Made by a program: the position numbers and the translations under genes | DNA from: Tichowtungia aerotolerans | GTDB lineage: Bacteria > Verrucomicrobiota > Kiritimatiellia > Kiritimatiellales > Tichowtungiaceae | Reading direction: 5' to 3' | Assembly (NCBI RefSeq): GCF_009905215.1 | Contig: NZ_CP047593.1 | Coordinates: 3,538,900-3,602,899 of the forward strand | DNA length: 64,000 nucleotides | Notes under the pieces: generated by a model | Database searches by the model: none | Seen by the model: only the letters and a program-made list of their open reading frames with translations | Told to the model about the DNA's origin: nothing | Shown here: positions 17,890 through 26,941 of the stretch, in pieces | Layout of the letters: every line of letters starts with the position of its first letter | Position numbering within the stretch: the first letter of the stretch is position 1

Positions 17890-20800
17890 TTACTCTGCCT
17901 TCTCAACCTGCAGGCGCAGGAACTTCGCATCCGAATCTGCCGAAACCGTATTGGTAACCGACTCGAATCCGGCAGCGGAAACACCGACACCTGTTTCTGA
18001 TACACCGTTGGTCGTCCAAGTGTTGGCGGACAGATCCGTATCGGTTTTAACCGTATAAGTCAGCCCGCGGTCAGTCGCATCCGTACGGCGCTCGTAAACA
18101 TAAACAAACAGTCCGCTGTCGGAATCCACCGCTGCCAGCGGCAGGACGGATCCGACATCTGCCGCTTCTGGATTCCCACCGAGAGCGTATTCGGTCAGGT
18201 TGTCCATGCCGTCGCCGTCGAAGTCGTCCAGCAGATTGGTCTGGCTGCCAACGCTGTACTCGCCAATCCAGCCTTCAAAGGTCGATGGAGCCTTCGGCAA
18301 TCGAACCGTCAGAGCAAAGTTGTCGAAGATCACATTCGGAACCACCTCGAGGTCCAGATTGCTGTCCGGGGCCAACAGGCCGGCATAACCGTCGCTTAAC
18401 GTAACAGACGGAGACCATGCCGTCTCAGGATTCAGCACCGTAGAGCTGCCAGCTTCTGTGATTTCGATCGAATATCCCGTTCCGGCACCGGACACCCTGA
18501 AGGTATAGGCCGTTCTGGCGTCAAAGTTTGCCGAAGCATTGTTGAGCGACGTGTCCGCATTGGCACCGTCAACCACCGCAATGTAATGATAGCTGGGATT
18601 TCCGGTCTTGATACGGGCCAGGCAGTAGTTGGATGGGTTCTGGTAATTGAATACCACTCCGCACCACTGTTCGTTGGTCGCGGCAGTGACGTCCGCACTC
18701 ATCGTAAAGCTTGCGCCATCAGCAGAAGAGATCTGCAAAGAGGTGTTGTATATGATCGGGGTATCATACGTATTGTTTGCGACACCCGCTTCCAGCTTAC
18801 TGCCGTTGATTCGCCACAGGTTAGTTCCCGGAACCACCCAGTCAGAACGAATGTCCGCGCCATTGGAGCTCCATGCGGTACCCGTGCGGTTAAAGTCGTC
18901 AGTGATCTGGCTGTCGACGGTGGCAAGTTCCGTTTCAGCCACTTTCAGCACCATCGAAGCGAACCTAAAGGTAGGGTTTGCGGTGGCATCGAAATGCATC
19001 CGCTGCATCAAAACGCCGGCAGCCTGAATATCAGTCAGGGTTGATCCGGCAACCCCGGCACCGAGATTACTCTCATCGCAAAACAGGTTTTCAGACGGAT
19101 CGTATGGATACCACGTTTCAGTATAGCCGTTCACATTAAAGCTTCCGGAGGCAACCGTCGCAGCCGAAACATACCAGTCTGAACCGTCCTGCACCAAAGC
19201 GCGTGCCATGCCTGCATCACCGTCAACAACAAACGCAACCGAGCTTGCCGAATCCTCGAATCCGAGAGTCTGGGTGGCGGAATTAAATCCGTTCAGAAAG
19301 TTGGCCTTTTTCACGTACGGAGCAAATGCCATCCCCGAATCGGCTGTCGCATTCGCATCAAACACCATCTGAAGAGCATCGGAGGCTCCCCGCCATTTGT
19401 AGTTGATTTGCTCAACAACCGGGGCGGTTACTGCATTGTCAAAATTAACATACTGCGCTCCACCGAAAAACGTTATCGTCTTATTGGTCAGACCGTTCAC
19501 ATTGTCGATCGTGACAAATGCATCGGTAATTTCACGCTGGGCCGCATAATCGTCAATGGCATTGACACCGAACTCATAGTCTCCCAAAGCCACAGTGAGC
19601 GACTCGCCATTACTTGTCTGATTGAGATCGTTATAGTCACCGCCGAAATCAATCGCCTTTGTTGAAGGAGCCTCGGATTGAACCATATTGGCCGACATCT
19701 CTGTAATCTGGAAGTTGGCCGCGTGCTGGCTGGTTCCGTTGAAGTGCAACCCCTGCATCAGAACTCCGAAAGCCTGAATATCCGTCAACTCAGAACCGGC
19801 CACGCCGGAACCGAGGCTGGACGTATTGAGGAACAGATTGATTGCAGGGTTATAAGGGTACCATGTTTCAGCATAGCCGTTGAAGCTGACAGCTCCCGCA
19901 TTCTCATTCACCAGTCCGGAACCAGACACATACCAATCCGAGCCACTCTGCACCAGTACACGCGCGGTATCACCTTCCGCAAACTGTTGAAGTGTGAATG
20001 AAACCGAATCCGCCGTATTTTCGAACGAAAGGACGTATGAATTGTCATTCAGGCCACTGAGAAAATCTACCTTCTTCACATATGGAGTGAACACCAGCCC
20101 CATATTGGATGTTCCCACATCGCTGGTAACCTGAAGGGAGTCTGCACTGGCACTATAGCGGTACAAGCCCAATGCCGAATCCGTCAGCGATCCAAAGTTT
20201 GCAATCTGAGCACCAGCATAAAAGGTTTTGGTATCGCCGGGTGCTCCTGTGCCTCCGGACGGAACAATGGTGTAAAATGCACTGCTGATATCGCGGTATC
20301 CCCGGCGATCCTCACCTGCCGTTCCAAAATCAAAGTCGCCTGTTTCATAATCCAGCGTCTCATCAAGGGAAACGTTACTATCCCGATAATCACCGCCAAA
20401 ATCGACCGCGAGGGTGCTGGATGGCGGAGCTTCCTGGAATCCGACAACTCCAATAATGCACTGATAGGTATCCGCAGTGAAACTGTAGCTCTTCAGGCCG
20501 GGAGACGCTTCGTTATGATAACCCGCAAGAACTTCGCAGGAGCCGCTGGCTCCCGTATAAAGAATATTTGAAAAAGATGTGGAGCTGACTGCGATCCCGC
20601 CATTGTTTTCGTTGTATACACCCAGAACGAACGTATTTGACACGGTCGTAGTCACATCAATCGACAAAGAATCAGCCTCTGAATCAGTGAGTAACGGACC
20701 GCCCGGTGCCGCGTTTTGCAGACTAAGAACGCCTATTCGAGTTGTATCAGCACCGTTCCATTGAGCGACGATGTCCTGTGTGCCGATATCCGGGGCATCT

Positions 20801-21093
20801 AAATACCAAATCGAAACCATGCGATGACTGTTTGCTACAGAATAGGCTTCCGAAAAAGTCTGGCTCCCATATGAAATGTTTGTAATGCCAATCGCGTTCC
20901 CTTCCCAGGTTGCAACCAAAACCAGCTTCCGGTTGTTTCCTGCAGCCGTTTCAAAGGCCGAAATCGTGTTCGAATCCAGATTCGACGATTGATAGTGATC
21001 CGCACTGCCGCTCACGACGATCTGTGCCGATGCACTGAATGTACACAACACAGCAATCAAGGCCGCGAACCATTTACTGAACATGCTCTTCAT
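17890..21093 (-). CDS. giant secreted multidomain protein with tandem duplicated domain
   Basis: 1067 aa from the ATG preceded by AAGGAG (the longer frame lacks support). A signal peptide ends at SASAQ. Residues about 25-224 are a domain homologous to residues 833-1028 of the 1155-aa enzyme (NITYGG/NISYGS, WYLDEP/WYLDAP, RIGVLSLQNAA). Residues 225-475 and 476-721 are two tandem copies of one domain (DFGGDY at the start, GSDWYVS, ETWYPY, GVAGSxLTDIQAxGVLMQ). Residues about 722-935 look concanavalin-like. The C-terminus carries DDFDGDGMDNLTEYALGGNP, a calcium-binding segment. No catalytic signature is recognisable; surface binding or display is most likely. Confidence 0.8.
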   Translation of the reverse strand: MKSMFSKWFAALIAVLCTFSASAQIVVSGSADHYQSSNLDSNTISAFETAAGNNRKLVLVATWEGNAIGITNISYGSQTFSEAYSVANSHRMVSIWYLDAPDIGTQDIVAQWNGADTTRIGVLSLQNAAPGGPLLTDSEADSLSIDVTTTVSNTFVLGVYNENNGGIAVSSTSFSNILYTGASGSCEVLAGYHNEASPGLKSYSFTADTYQCIIGVVGFQEAPPSSTLAVDFGGDYRDSNVSLDETLDYETGDFDFGTAGEDRRGYRDISSAFYTIVPSGGTGAPGDTKTFYAGAQIANFGSLTDSALGLYRYSASADSLQVTSDVGTSNMGLVFTPYVKKVDFLSGLNDNSYVLSFENTADSVSFTLQQFAEGDTARVLVQSGSDWYVSGSGLVNENAGAVSFNGYAETWYPYNPAINLFLNTSSLGSGVAGSELTDIQAFGVLMQGLHFNGTSQHAANFQITEMSANMVQSEAPSTKAIDFGGDYNDLNQTSNGESLTVALGDYEFGVNAIDDYAAQREITDAFVTIDNVNGLTNKTITFFGGAQYVNFDNAVTAPVVEQINYKWRGASDALQMVFDANATADSGMAFAPYVKKANFLNGFNSATQTLGFEDSASSVAFVVDGDAGMARALVQDGSDWYVSAATVASGSFNVNGYTETWYPYDPSENLFCDESNLGAGVAGSTLTDIQAAGVLMQRMHFDATANPTFRFASMVLKVAETELATVDSQITDDFNRTGTAWSSNGADIRSDWVVPGTNLWRINGSKLEAGVANNTYDTPIIYNTSLQISSADGASFTMSADVTAATNEQWCGVVFNYQNPSNYCLARIKTGNPSYHYIAVVDGANADTSLNNASANFDARTAYTFRVSGAGTGYSIEITEAGSSTVLNPETAWSPSVTLSDGYAGLLAPDSNLDLEVVPNVIFDNFALTVRLPKAPSTFEGWIGEYSVGSQTNLLDDFDGDGMDNLTEYALGGNPEAADVGSVLPLAAVDSDSGLFVYVYERRTDATDRGLTYTVKTDTDLSANTWTTNGVSETGVGVSAAGFESVTNTVSADSDAKFLRLQVEKAE

Positions 21094-21369
21094 AACCATC
21101 TCCTTTCTATCTCTCATTCCAATACATCGGAGCTCCTGACCATTAATGGCGCAACAGACCGACGCAAGAGCCACATGGTACTACATGAAACAAACATGTC
21201 AACATACATTCCTGCTGATCATCATCTGAGGCATCACAAAGGCCAAAAAATCGATAAGAAACATGATCAAACAGAACCCGCCCCAACAAAACAAACAATC
21301 CAACTTGACAAGTTTCACGCAACAAAACAACATATGTAACATACATATTTAACGAAAACCGGGAGCCCC
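21094..21369. promoter_or_regulatory. divergent intergenic region
   Basis: About 276 bp between the divergently transcribed giant secreted protein and the third lyase-like gene; visibly AT-rich. It must hold promoters for both. TTGACA occurs at 21305-21310 in the plus orientation, but I see no well-spaced -10 hexamer for it. A putative LacI operator lies near its right end. Confidence 0.5.
21332..21348. promoter_or_regulatory. putative LacI-family operator
   Basis: ATATGTAACATACATAT is nearly palindromic about its central C (arms ATATGTA and TACATAT). Its 11-bp core TGTAACATACA recurs exactly at 24901-24911 before the lacI-type gene. It lies 21 bp before the ATG of the 872-aa gene, a position suited to repression. 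Confidence 0.6.
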
Positions 21370-23988
21370 ATGAAACACATTTTGCTGATTGCAACACTCT
21401 GCGCCGCGGCGCACTGCCTCGGCGATAAACCGCTCGATTTCTGGGACGAGGAAATTCGCCTGTTCAACACCGCCAGACCTGCGCGCCCACTCGACGTCAT
21501 GCTGAGCGCACACCGGGCAGCGGAGTTTAAACCGCGCGGTTTTTCACTCGATCATGCCGATCATAAAGTCGGCGACCTGAGCATCGCCTACTCCCCCGCC
21601 AAAGCCGGTATGCCGAAACGCTTCGGCTTTTTCGCCGGCCTATGGAACGAAAAATGGACGCTTTCTCCTGAAGCCAGCTTAACAATGTGGATCAAAGCGG
21701 AGAACACTGATTTTTCCGCCCCCTGGAGAATTACACTGGTTGACTTCCAAAACCTGGAAGCCGTCGGAGAACTGAACGGCATTACCGGCGACTGGCAGGA
21801 ACTGACACTGCCGCTGAGTGAACTGAAGGCCGCAAACGGCTTTGACTGGACCCAGGTGAAGCTGTGTGAGTTCGATGCCAAACTCGACAAGGAAGCCCTC
21901 GTTCACTTTGACGGCATCCGTTTCAAAAACGACAAAGACGTGACCGGCGTAACCGATAAAACTGTCGTCCAGCGCATGGCCGAGGCCGAGATAAGCCGCA
22001 CATTGCGCATGGAAACCGCACTCAAGACGGCCGCCGACAATGAAAACGGCGGTCTCTACGCGCCGGTCGCCGCGTTTGCAAAAATGATGCTCAACGAAGA
22101 TCTCGAAACCGCCAACCAAATATTGACCGATGAGCTGAAACAAAGCTCGGAAGCCAACGTATGGAGCCTGCTGCACACCCCGCTCTATTGCCGCTTCTAC
22201 TACATGTTTTCCAACCGCTGCGGAAAATTCCCGGGCCGCATGACGCCCGAAACAGAAAAGCTGCTGCTCAAAACGCTGTGGAGCCGCACCTCTTCCAAGA
22301 ACGATATTCACTGGGCACGCCAAAGCACCTGGTATCTGGACGGCAGCGAAAACCACGACCTCAACGCCAAGGCCTGCAACCTGGTTACTTCGCACATTTT
22401 TATGAATGAGCCGGACTACAAAGACCGCATCTATCCCGACTACGGATTCGGAGGCAGCTATCACTACGGACACGCAGGTTACTACGGACCCGGCGTTGAT
22501 GAAAAAACTCGCCACCACGGCGGGCGTGCCAATTTGTCCGACGAAAAAAAACACAACGCCGCAGACCATTACGAAGCGTGGCTGGCCTATTTTAAAACAT
22601 ACTTCCGCGAACGCGCCGAACGCGGTTTCTTTCTGGAATACGGATCCTACGGATACAGCAAGCACACGCTCAATATGTTCGACCTCGCCCAGCACTATTG
22701 CGGCGACGATGGGTTACGTTCCATGCTCGACAACTTCCTTACACTCTATTGGGCGGAGTGGGCTCAGGTTTCGATTTCCGGCGTGCGCGGCGGCCCCAAA
22801 ACCCGTCATCACAGCAAGGTTGGCGGCCCCGACGACAAAGCCACTGCGGATCTAATCGGCTTTCACCTCGGCGGTCCGGGCAACGCCGGCCCGTGGTGGT
22901 ACTGGAACATCGTCAACGACTACCGGCTGCCATCCATCGTCTGGAAAATGGCACTCGACCGCGAAGGCATGGGATGCTTCACCTATAAAGCGCGCGGCAT
23001 CGGCGAAGAAGTGAATGAAATGCCCCGCCCGCTCGGCACGGAACGCAGCCTGGTGGTCGACACCGAAGCGCGCATGCTGAAAAACACCTATGTCACTCCC
23101 GACTACACCCTCGGCACACAAATGGACCACCCGCTCACCGCGCATTCTCATCTGAGCATCTGCGGCCGCTGGCACGGCATGACCTTTGCGCAGAATCCGC
23201 ACTGCCGCATCGTTCCAGTCGGCATCACTGACGGCCCCAACGAAAAGGGCAAGAAAAGCCCCTACGACCTCGAAGTGATGTATCACACCGCACAGCACGA
23301 GCGCACACTGATCGTTCAGCAGTCGCGCCGCTGGTATGCCATCCATCCGGACTGGTATCCAAACAGCATTGAGTACAATCAGCCGGTCGGCATCTGGTTC
23401 GGCAACGAATGGGACAAACGCATCGAAAAAGACGGATGGATTTTTGTGCAGAGTGGCGACGCCTACGCCGCCGTGCGTCCAGTCTTATGGGACGAAGCCT
23501 ACGAAAAGGAAAACAAGAAAAAGACGACCGGCAATCAGGTCTTCTTTAACGCGCCCGACGACGCCCCGACCGTCAAGCTGCGCACCGACTGCCATAAGTG
23601 GAATGAAAACAAAACAATGCTGATCTACGAGGACAACTACACCGCCACCATCATCGAAGCGGGACGCCGGATTGATTATCCGACCCTGGAAGAATTCATG
23701 GCCGATGTACTCGACAATCCGATCGCGCTCTATAAAACGGTTGTGCCGGGTGACAACATTCTCGTCTACACCCCTTGCGGAAAAGACGCGAAAGAGATGG
23801 TCTTCAACTGCGGCACCGTACAGATTCCAACCATTGGAAACGAGCCGGTCAACTACAGCTACCCAATGACCTTCGACAGCCCGACCCTGAAGTCGAAGTA
23901 CAAAAGCGGAAAAATCCGCATCGAATTCGGCGGAGAAACCCTCGACCTCGATTTTTCAAGGAAACCTTGGTGGAACTTTTGGAAGTAA
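21370..23988 (+). CDS. secreted helical-toroid polysaccharide lyase-like enzyme with N-terminal beta-sandwich
   Basis: 872 aa with a signal peptide (HILLIATLCAAAHCLG). Residues about 25-185 look like a CBM-like jelly-roll (WKLSPEAS-type pattern, WRITLVDFQN, HFDGIRFKND). The rest aligns with the two paralogues on the other strand: DGSENHDLNAKA, YGYSKHTLNMFD, YWAEWAQVSISGVRGGPKTRHH. It differs by a Tyr/Gly/His-rich insertion after the SENH motif (YHYGHAGYYGPG), suggesting a different subsite or substrate. GGGAG precedes the ATG. It is followed at 74 nt by a DUF1961-like gene and then by a LacI regulator; a matching operator lies upstream. Confidence 0.82.
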   Translation: MKHILLIATLCAAAHCLGDKPLDFWDEEIRLFNTARPARPLDVMLSAHRAAEFKPRGFSLDHADHKVGDLSIAYSPAKAGMPKRFGFFAGLWNEKWTLSPEASLTMWIKAENTDFSAPWRITLVDFQNLEAVGELNGITGDWQELTLPLSELKAANGFDWTQVKLCEFDAKLDKEALVHFDGIRFKNDKDVTGVTDKTVVQRMAEAEISRTLRMETALKTAADNENGGLYAPVAAFAKMMLNEDLETANQILTDELKQSSEANVWSLLHTPLYCRFYYMFSNRCGKFPGRMTPETEKLLLKTLWSRTSSKNDIHWARQSTWYLDGSENHDLNAKACNLVTSHIFMNEPDYKDRIYPDYGFGGSYHYGHAGYYGPGVDEKTRHHGGRANLSDEKKHNAADHYEAWLAYFKTYFRERAERGFFLEYGSYGYSKHTLNMFDLAQHYCGDDGLRSMLDNFLTLYWAEWAQVSISGVRGGPKTRHHSKVGGPDDKATADLIGFHLGGPGNAGPWWYWNIVNDYRLPSIVWKMALDREGMGCFTYKARGIGEEVNEMPRPLGTERSLVVDTEARMLKNTYVTPDYTLGTQMDHPLTAHSHLSICGRWHGMTFAQNPHCRIVPVGITDGPNEKGKKSPYDLEVMYHTAQHERTLIVQQSRRWYAIHPDWYPNSIEYNQPVGIWFGNEWDKRIEKDGWIFVQSGDAYAAVRPVLWDEAYEKENKKKTTGNQVFFNAPDDAPTVKLRTDCHKWNENKTMLIYEDNYTATIIEAGRRIDYPTLEEFMADVLDNPIALYKTVVPGDNILVYTPCGKDAKEMVFNCGTVQIPTIGNEPVNYSYPMTFDSPTLKSKYKSGKIRIEFGGETLDLDFSRKPWWNFWK
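23825..23839. repeat. dispersed palindrome, intragenic copy
   Basis: TTCCAA-CCA-TTGGAA with perfect 6-bp arms inside the 872-aa gene; in frame Ile-Pro-Thr-Ile-Gly-Asn. Confidence 0.75.
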
Positions 23989-24062
23989 AAATATAACTCA
24001 CACAAGAACATAAATTCCGCATAGCGAACTTTGCGAAAAAACCAAATTTAAAGGAGCAACCC

Positions 24063-24884
24063 ATGACAACACCTGAAGTTATCACTCTGCTGGCAACCAG
24101 TCTCTTTCTGGTCGGATGCGCCACCCAAACTCAAAGCCCGGTCTCTCCGGATCAAACGGCATTCGAACAAGCCAACCGAGAATGCTGGAAAGAAATCTTT
24201 TCAGACTCATGCACCGGCGACTGGACCGAACAGTGGTTTCTCGACGGCGAAATCGGCAAAGTCACAACCAGCCCGGACGGCATGGAACTGACCGCCGGTC
24301 CGGAGTTTAAAAATGATGCCCACCACATGGTGCTGTGGACCAAAGAGGTTTTTGAGGGCGACCTGAAGATTGAATACGACTACACGCGACTCGACGATGA
24401 AACCCGCTGCGTCAATATTCTCTACATCCAGGCCACCGGCAGCGGCGAAGAACCGTATGTGGAAGACATCATAAAATGGAACGATCTGCGCCGCGTACCC
24501 GCGATGCGGATGTATTTCGACCACATGAATACCTACCACATCAGCTATGCCGCCTTCCCCAACGACGAAGACTCCACCAGCTACATCCGCGCACGGCGCT
24601 ACATACCCAACGCCACCGGACTCGAAGGATCCGATCTCGAACCGGACTATTACCCCGAAGGGCTTTTCAAAAAAGGCGTTCCGCACAAAATCACCGTCAT
24701 CAAAAAAGAGCGCGCACTGTTCATGAAAATTGAAAATGCGGAGCAGACAACCTATTGCCACATGACCAACCCAAAGCTGCCTGCCATCACGGAAGGACGC
24801 ATTGGACTGCGTCATATGTTCACTCGCTCCTCACGCTATAAAAACATCCGCATCAGCATCCCAAAACAAAAGCCTGCTCATTGA
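24063..24884 (+). CDS. DUF1961-like lipoprotein (concanavalin-like fold)
   Basis: 273 aa with a lipoprotein signal (SLFLVGC). The body shows the pattern of DUF1961-type proteins: WFLDGEIGKV, GMELTAGPEF, HHMVLWTKEVFEGDLKIEYDYTR, NILYIQATG, HMNTYHISYAAF, and a C-terminal GRIGLRHMFTRSSRYKNIRI typical of concanavalin-like glycan-active domains. Such proteins occur in polysaccharide loci; a binding or hydrolase/lyase role is possible but not shown by sequence. It is co-directional with and 74 nt after the 872-aa enzyme gene, so the two are probably co-transcribed. Confidence 0.7.
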   Translation: MTTPEVITLLATSLFLVGCATQTQSPVSPDQTAFEQANRECWKEIFSDSCTGDWTEQWFLDGEIGKVTTSPDGMELTAGPEFKNDAHHMVLWTKEVFEGDLKIEYDYTRLDDETRCVNILYIQATGSGEEPYVEDIIKWNDLRRVPAMRMYFDHMNTYHISYAAFPNDEDSTSYIRARRYIPNATGLEGSDLEPDYYPEGLFKKGVPHKITVIKKERALFMKIENAEQTTYCHMTNPKLPAITEGRIGLRHMFTRSSRYKNIRISIPKQKPAH

Positions 24885-24915
24885 CATCGCCGGGGCGTCA
24901 TGTAACATACACATG
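24881..24915 (+). promoter_or_regulatory. lacI-type gene promoter with overlapping operator
   Basis: TTGACA (24881-24886) and TAACAT (24903-24908) with a 16-bp spacer form a plausible promoter. The operator CATGTAACATACACATG (24899-24915) overlaps the -10 and shares the 11-bp core with the site at 21332. This arrangement predicts autorepression of the downstream regulator gene. Confidence 0.55.
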
Positions 24916-24944
24916 ATTCATCTCTTTATTACAGAGCAGCAAAT

Positions 24945-25964
24945 ATGACAATTAGAGAAGTAGCTAAAAAAGCCGGCGTCTCCACCGCCACCGTCTCCCG
25001 CCTGATCAATGAAAACGGATTCGTCAGCAAAGAGGCCAGAAAGAAAATCCTGCAAGCTTTTAAAGAAACCGGCTATGACCCGGCAAACCGCAGACGGCGG
25101 ACCGCAGGAAGCACAAGTTCGGGGTTAAGTCACAACAATGTGGTCATGGTGTGGAATACCGGAAAATACTACGAACAGACGCTGACCGGCCAAAACATGA
25201 TGCAGGGGATCACCGAAGCGCTGCAGCAACTGGGGGCGACACTGACCGTTGCCCACCTCAACGGAAACGACGAAATCCCCACCGCCCTGCTTAACGGAAA
25301 ATTTGACGGCGTTTTTATTCACGGCTCAAAACCGTCTCCGGCTATTTGCAAACACCTCAAAAAACACCCAGTTATATGGCTGCTCAAACAAGGATCGTTC
25401 GACTTTGGAGACCGTATCCAGCCCGACCACAGCCTGGCTGGAGAACTCTCCTGCGACTGGATGATCCAGCAGGGATGCCGAAACCTTTGCTGTATGACCT
25501 ACACGGTAAAGACATCCAAAAACCTCTACGCAACCATGCGCGCCGACAGCTTCCAGAGCTCTGCCGAGCGCAGCGGAACTTCCTGCTGTCGACTTACCCA
25601 GCCCGAACCGGACGAAACAGCCAACCCTCTTCCGGCACGAGCGGCTGCTGCCGCCAGGCTCGTTGAAAACTTCGCCCAGCTGAACCCGCGGCCGGATGGC
25701 ATCTTTGTCACCAACGAACTGGGGCCTTACATCCATGCAGAACTGCTGAAACAAAACATAATCCCCATGAAAGATCTGCTTCTGATTGCCGGCGAAGCGG
25801 ACATCTGCTACGGACATCATCTTGACCCGATGCCTGCCACGATCCAGATTTTCAGCCGGGATATCGGGAAACAAGCCGTCGAAATGCTCCTGCAACGAGT
25901 TAAAAACCCCGACATGCCGCAGATTACCTGCGCACTGAAACCTCAGCTTCTGATTCCTGCCTAA
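24945..25964 (+). CDS. LacI-family transcriptional regulator
   Basis: 339 aa. The N-terminal LacI HTH is textbook: TIREVAKKAGVSTATVSRLI followed by NENGFVSKEARKKIL and the hinge region. The remainder is a periplasmic-binding-protein-like effector domain (VMVWNTGKYYEQ, FDGVFIHGS, PDGIFVTNELGP, LLIAGEADICYG, ATIQIFSRDIGKQAVEMLL). It probably senses a sugar released from the polysaccharide. The candidate targets are itself and the 872-aa lyase-like gene through the shared operator core. Confidence 0.93.
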   Translation: MTIREVAKKAGVSTATVSRLINENGFVSKEARKKILQAFKETGYDPANRRRRTAGSTSSGLSHNNVVMVWNTGKYYEQTLTGQNMMQGITEALQQLGATLTVAHLNGNDEIPTALLNGKFDGVFIHGSKPSPAICKHLKKHPVIWLLKQGSFDFGDRIQPDHSLAGELSCDWMIQQGCRNLCCMTYTVKTSKNLYATMRADSFQSSAERSGTSCCRLTQPEPDETANPLPARAAAAARLVENFAQLNPRPDGIFVTNELGPYIHAELLKQNIIPMKDLLLIAGEADICYGHHLDPMPATIQIFSRDIGKQAVEMLLQRVKNPDMPQITCALKPQLLIPA

Positions 25965-25994
25965 CCTTCAATATAGCGCTTAACAGCTAAAACA

Positions 25995-26011
25995 GTTTCC
26001 GGAACGGAAAC
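25995..26011. repeat. GTTTCCG-GAA-CGGAAAC inverted repeat
   Basis: Perfect 7-bp arms around a 3-nt spacer in the 143-bp gap between convergent genes. The geometry matches the dispersed TTTCCAA-N3-TTGGAAA palindrome, but the inner bases differ; it may be a variant or a weak transcript-end hairpin. Confidence 0.45.
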
Positions 26012-26107
26012 ATAACATACCCAGATCACGAAACTCTTCCGACGAGAAACCGGCATGACTCCATCTGCATGCAAAAAAAGCAACTGCCGGAATTGGACTC
26101 CAAATGA

Positions 26108-26926
26108 TCAAAACCCCTGTCGCAATAACCACTGGGCGCACAACTCGCACCAGTACGCAAGATAAGCATTCCGTCGATCACCGACACTGCAAAGCCCCAT
26201 ACCGTGCCGTCCTTCAGGGAAAATATGAAGCTCATATTCAACACTGTTTTTTCCCAGCGCCTGTGCCATCCGGAAACTGTTATCTACCGGGACGGCTTCA
26301 TCATCTGCGGTATGCCATAGAAAAACCGGCGGCGTTCCCGACGTAACACGGTCTTCCAGGCTGAACATCGCCCTGGTTTCCTCCGACGGATCCGCGCCCA
26401 TCAGGTTCACAACCGAGCCCTCGTGGCAGCTTCCAGGGTTTGCCGTGACAACCGGATAGCACATCACCGCCAGATCCGGACGGGCAGAAACGGAATCCAG
26501 CTCGTCACCGATTGCCAACGAATCATCTTCCCACATGGTGGCTGCCGATCCGGCCAAGTGACCACCGGCGGAAAAGCCGAGCACTCCGATGCGCTTCGGG
26601 TCGATGTTAAATTCAGCAGCATGAGCACGCACCCATTGGATCGCGCGCCGCACATCATGGTATGGCTTCGGATGATGGACCGGAGCTACGGAATAATGCA
26701 GCACGAAGGCGCTGATCCCCAGCCCATTCAGCCAGCCCGCGACCGGATTGGCCTCCTGCCTGGAAAGGCCCTCATACCCACCTCCGGGAAGCACAATCAC
26801 ACAGGAATAAGGATCTCCAGTCTCTTTCTGAACAAACGGAATCAGATGCGGAATATTGTCCGCCATTAATTCCTCTGCCGATCTATCCGAACGCTCATTT
26901 TTCCAAAACAGTATATTTTTCATCAC
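26108..26926 (-). CDS. alpha/beta-hydrolase (esterase/lipase-like)
   Basis: 272 aa, no signal peptide. The oxyanion segment VIVLPGGGYEGLS, nucleophile elbow GFSAGGHLAGS, acid region FLWHTADDEAVPV and catalytic His in FPEGRHGMG form a complete triad of the BD-FAE/xylan-esterase-like group. It is probably cytoplasmic and deacylates imported oligosaccharides or related esters. It is the last gene of the SDR-flavoenzyme cluster, 15 nt after the SDR gene. Confidence 0.88.
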   Translation of the reverse strand: MMKNILFWKNERSDRSAEELMADNIPHLIPFVQKETGDPYSCVIVLPGGGYEGLSRQEANPVAGWLNGLGISAFVLHYSVAPVHHPKPYHDVRRAIQWVRAHAAEFNIDPKRIGVLGFSAGGHLAGSAATMWEDDSLAIGDELDSVSARPDLAVMCYPVVTANPGSCHEGSVVNLMGADPSEETRAMFSLEDRVTSGTPPVFLWHTADDEAVPVDNSFRMAQALGKNSVEYELHIFPEGRHGMGLCSVGDRRNAYLAYWCELCAQWLLRQGF

Positions 26927-26941
26927 GCACCATTTAAATTA

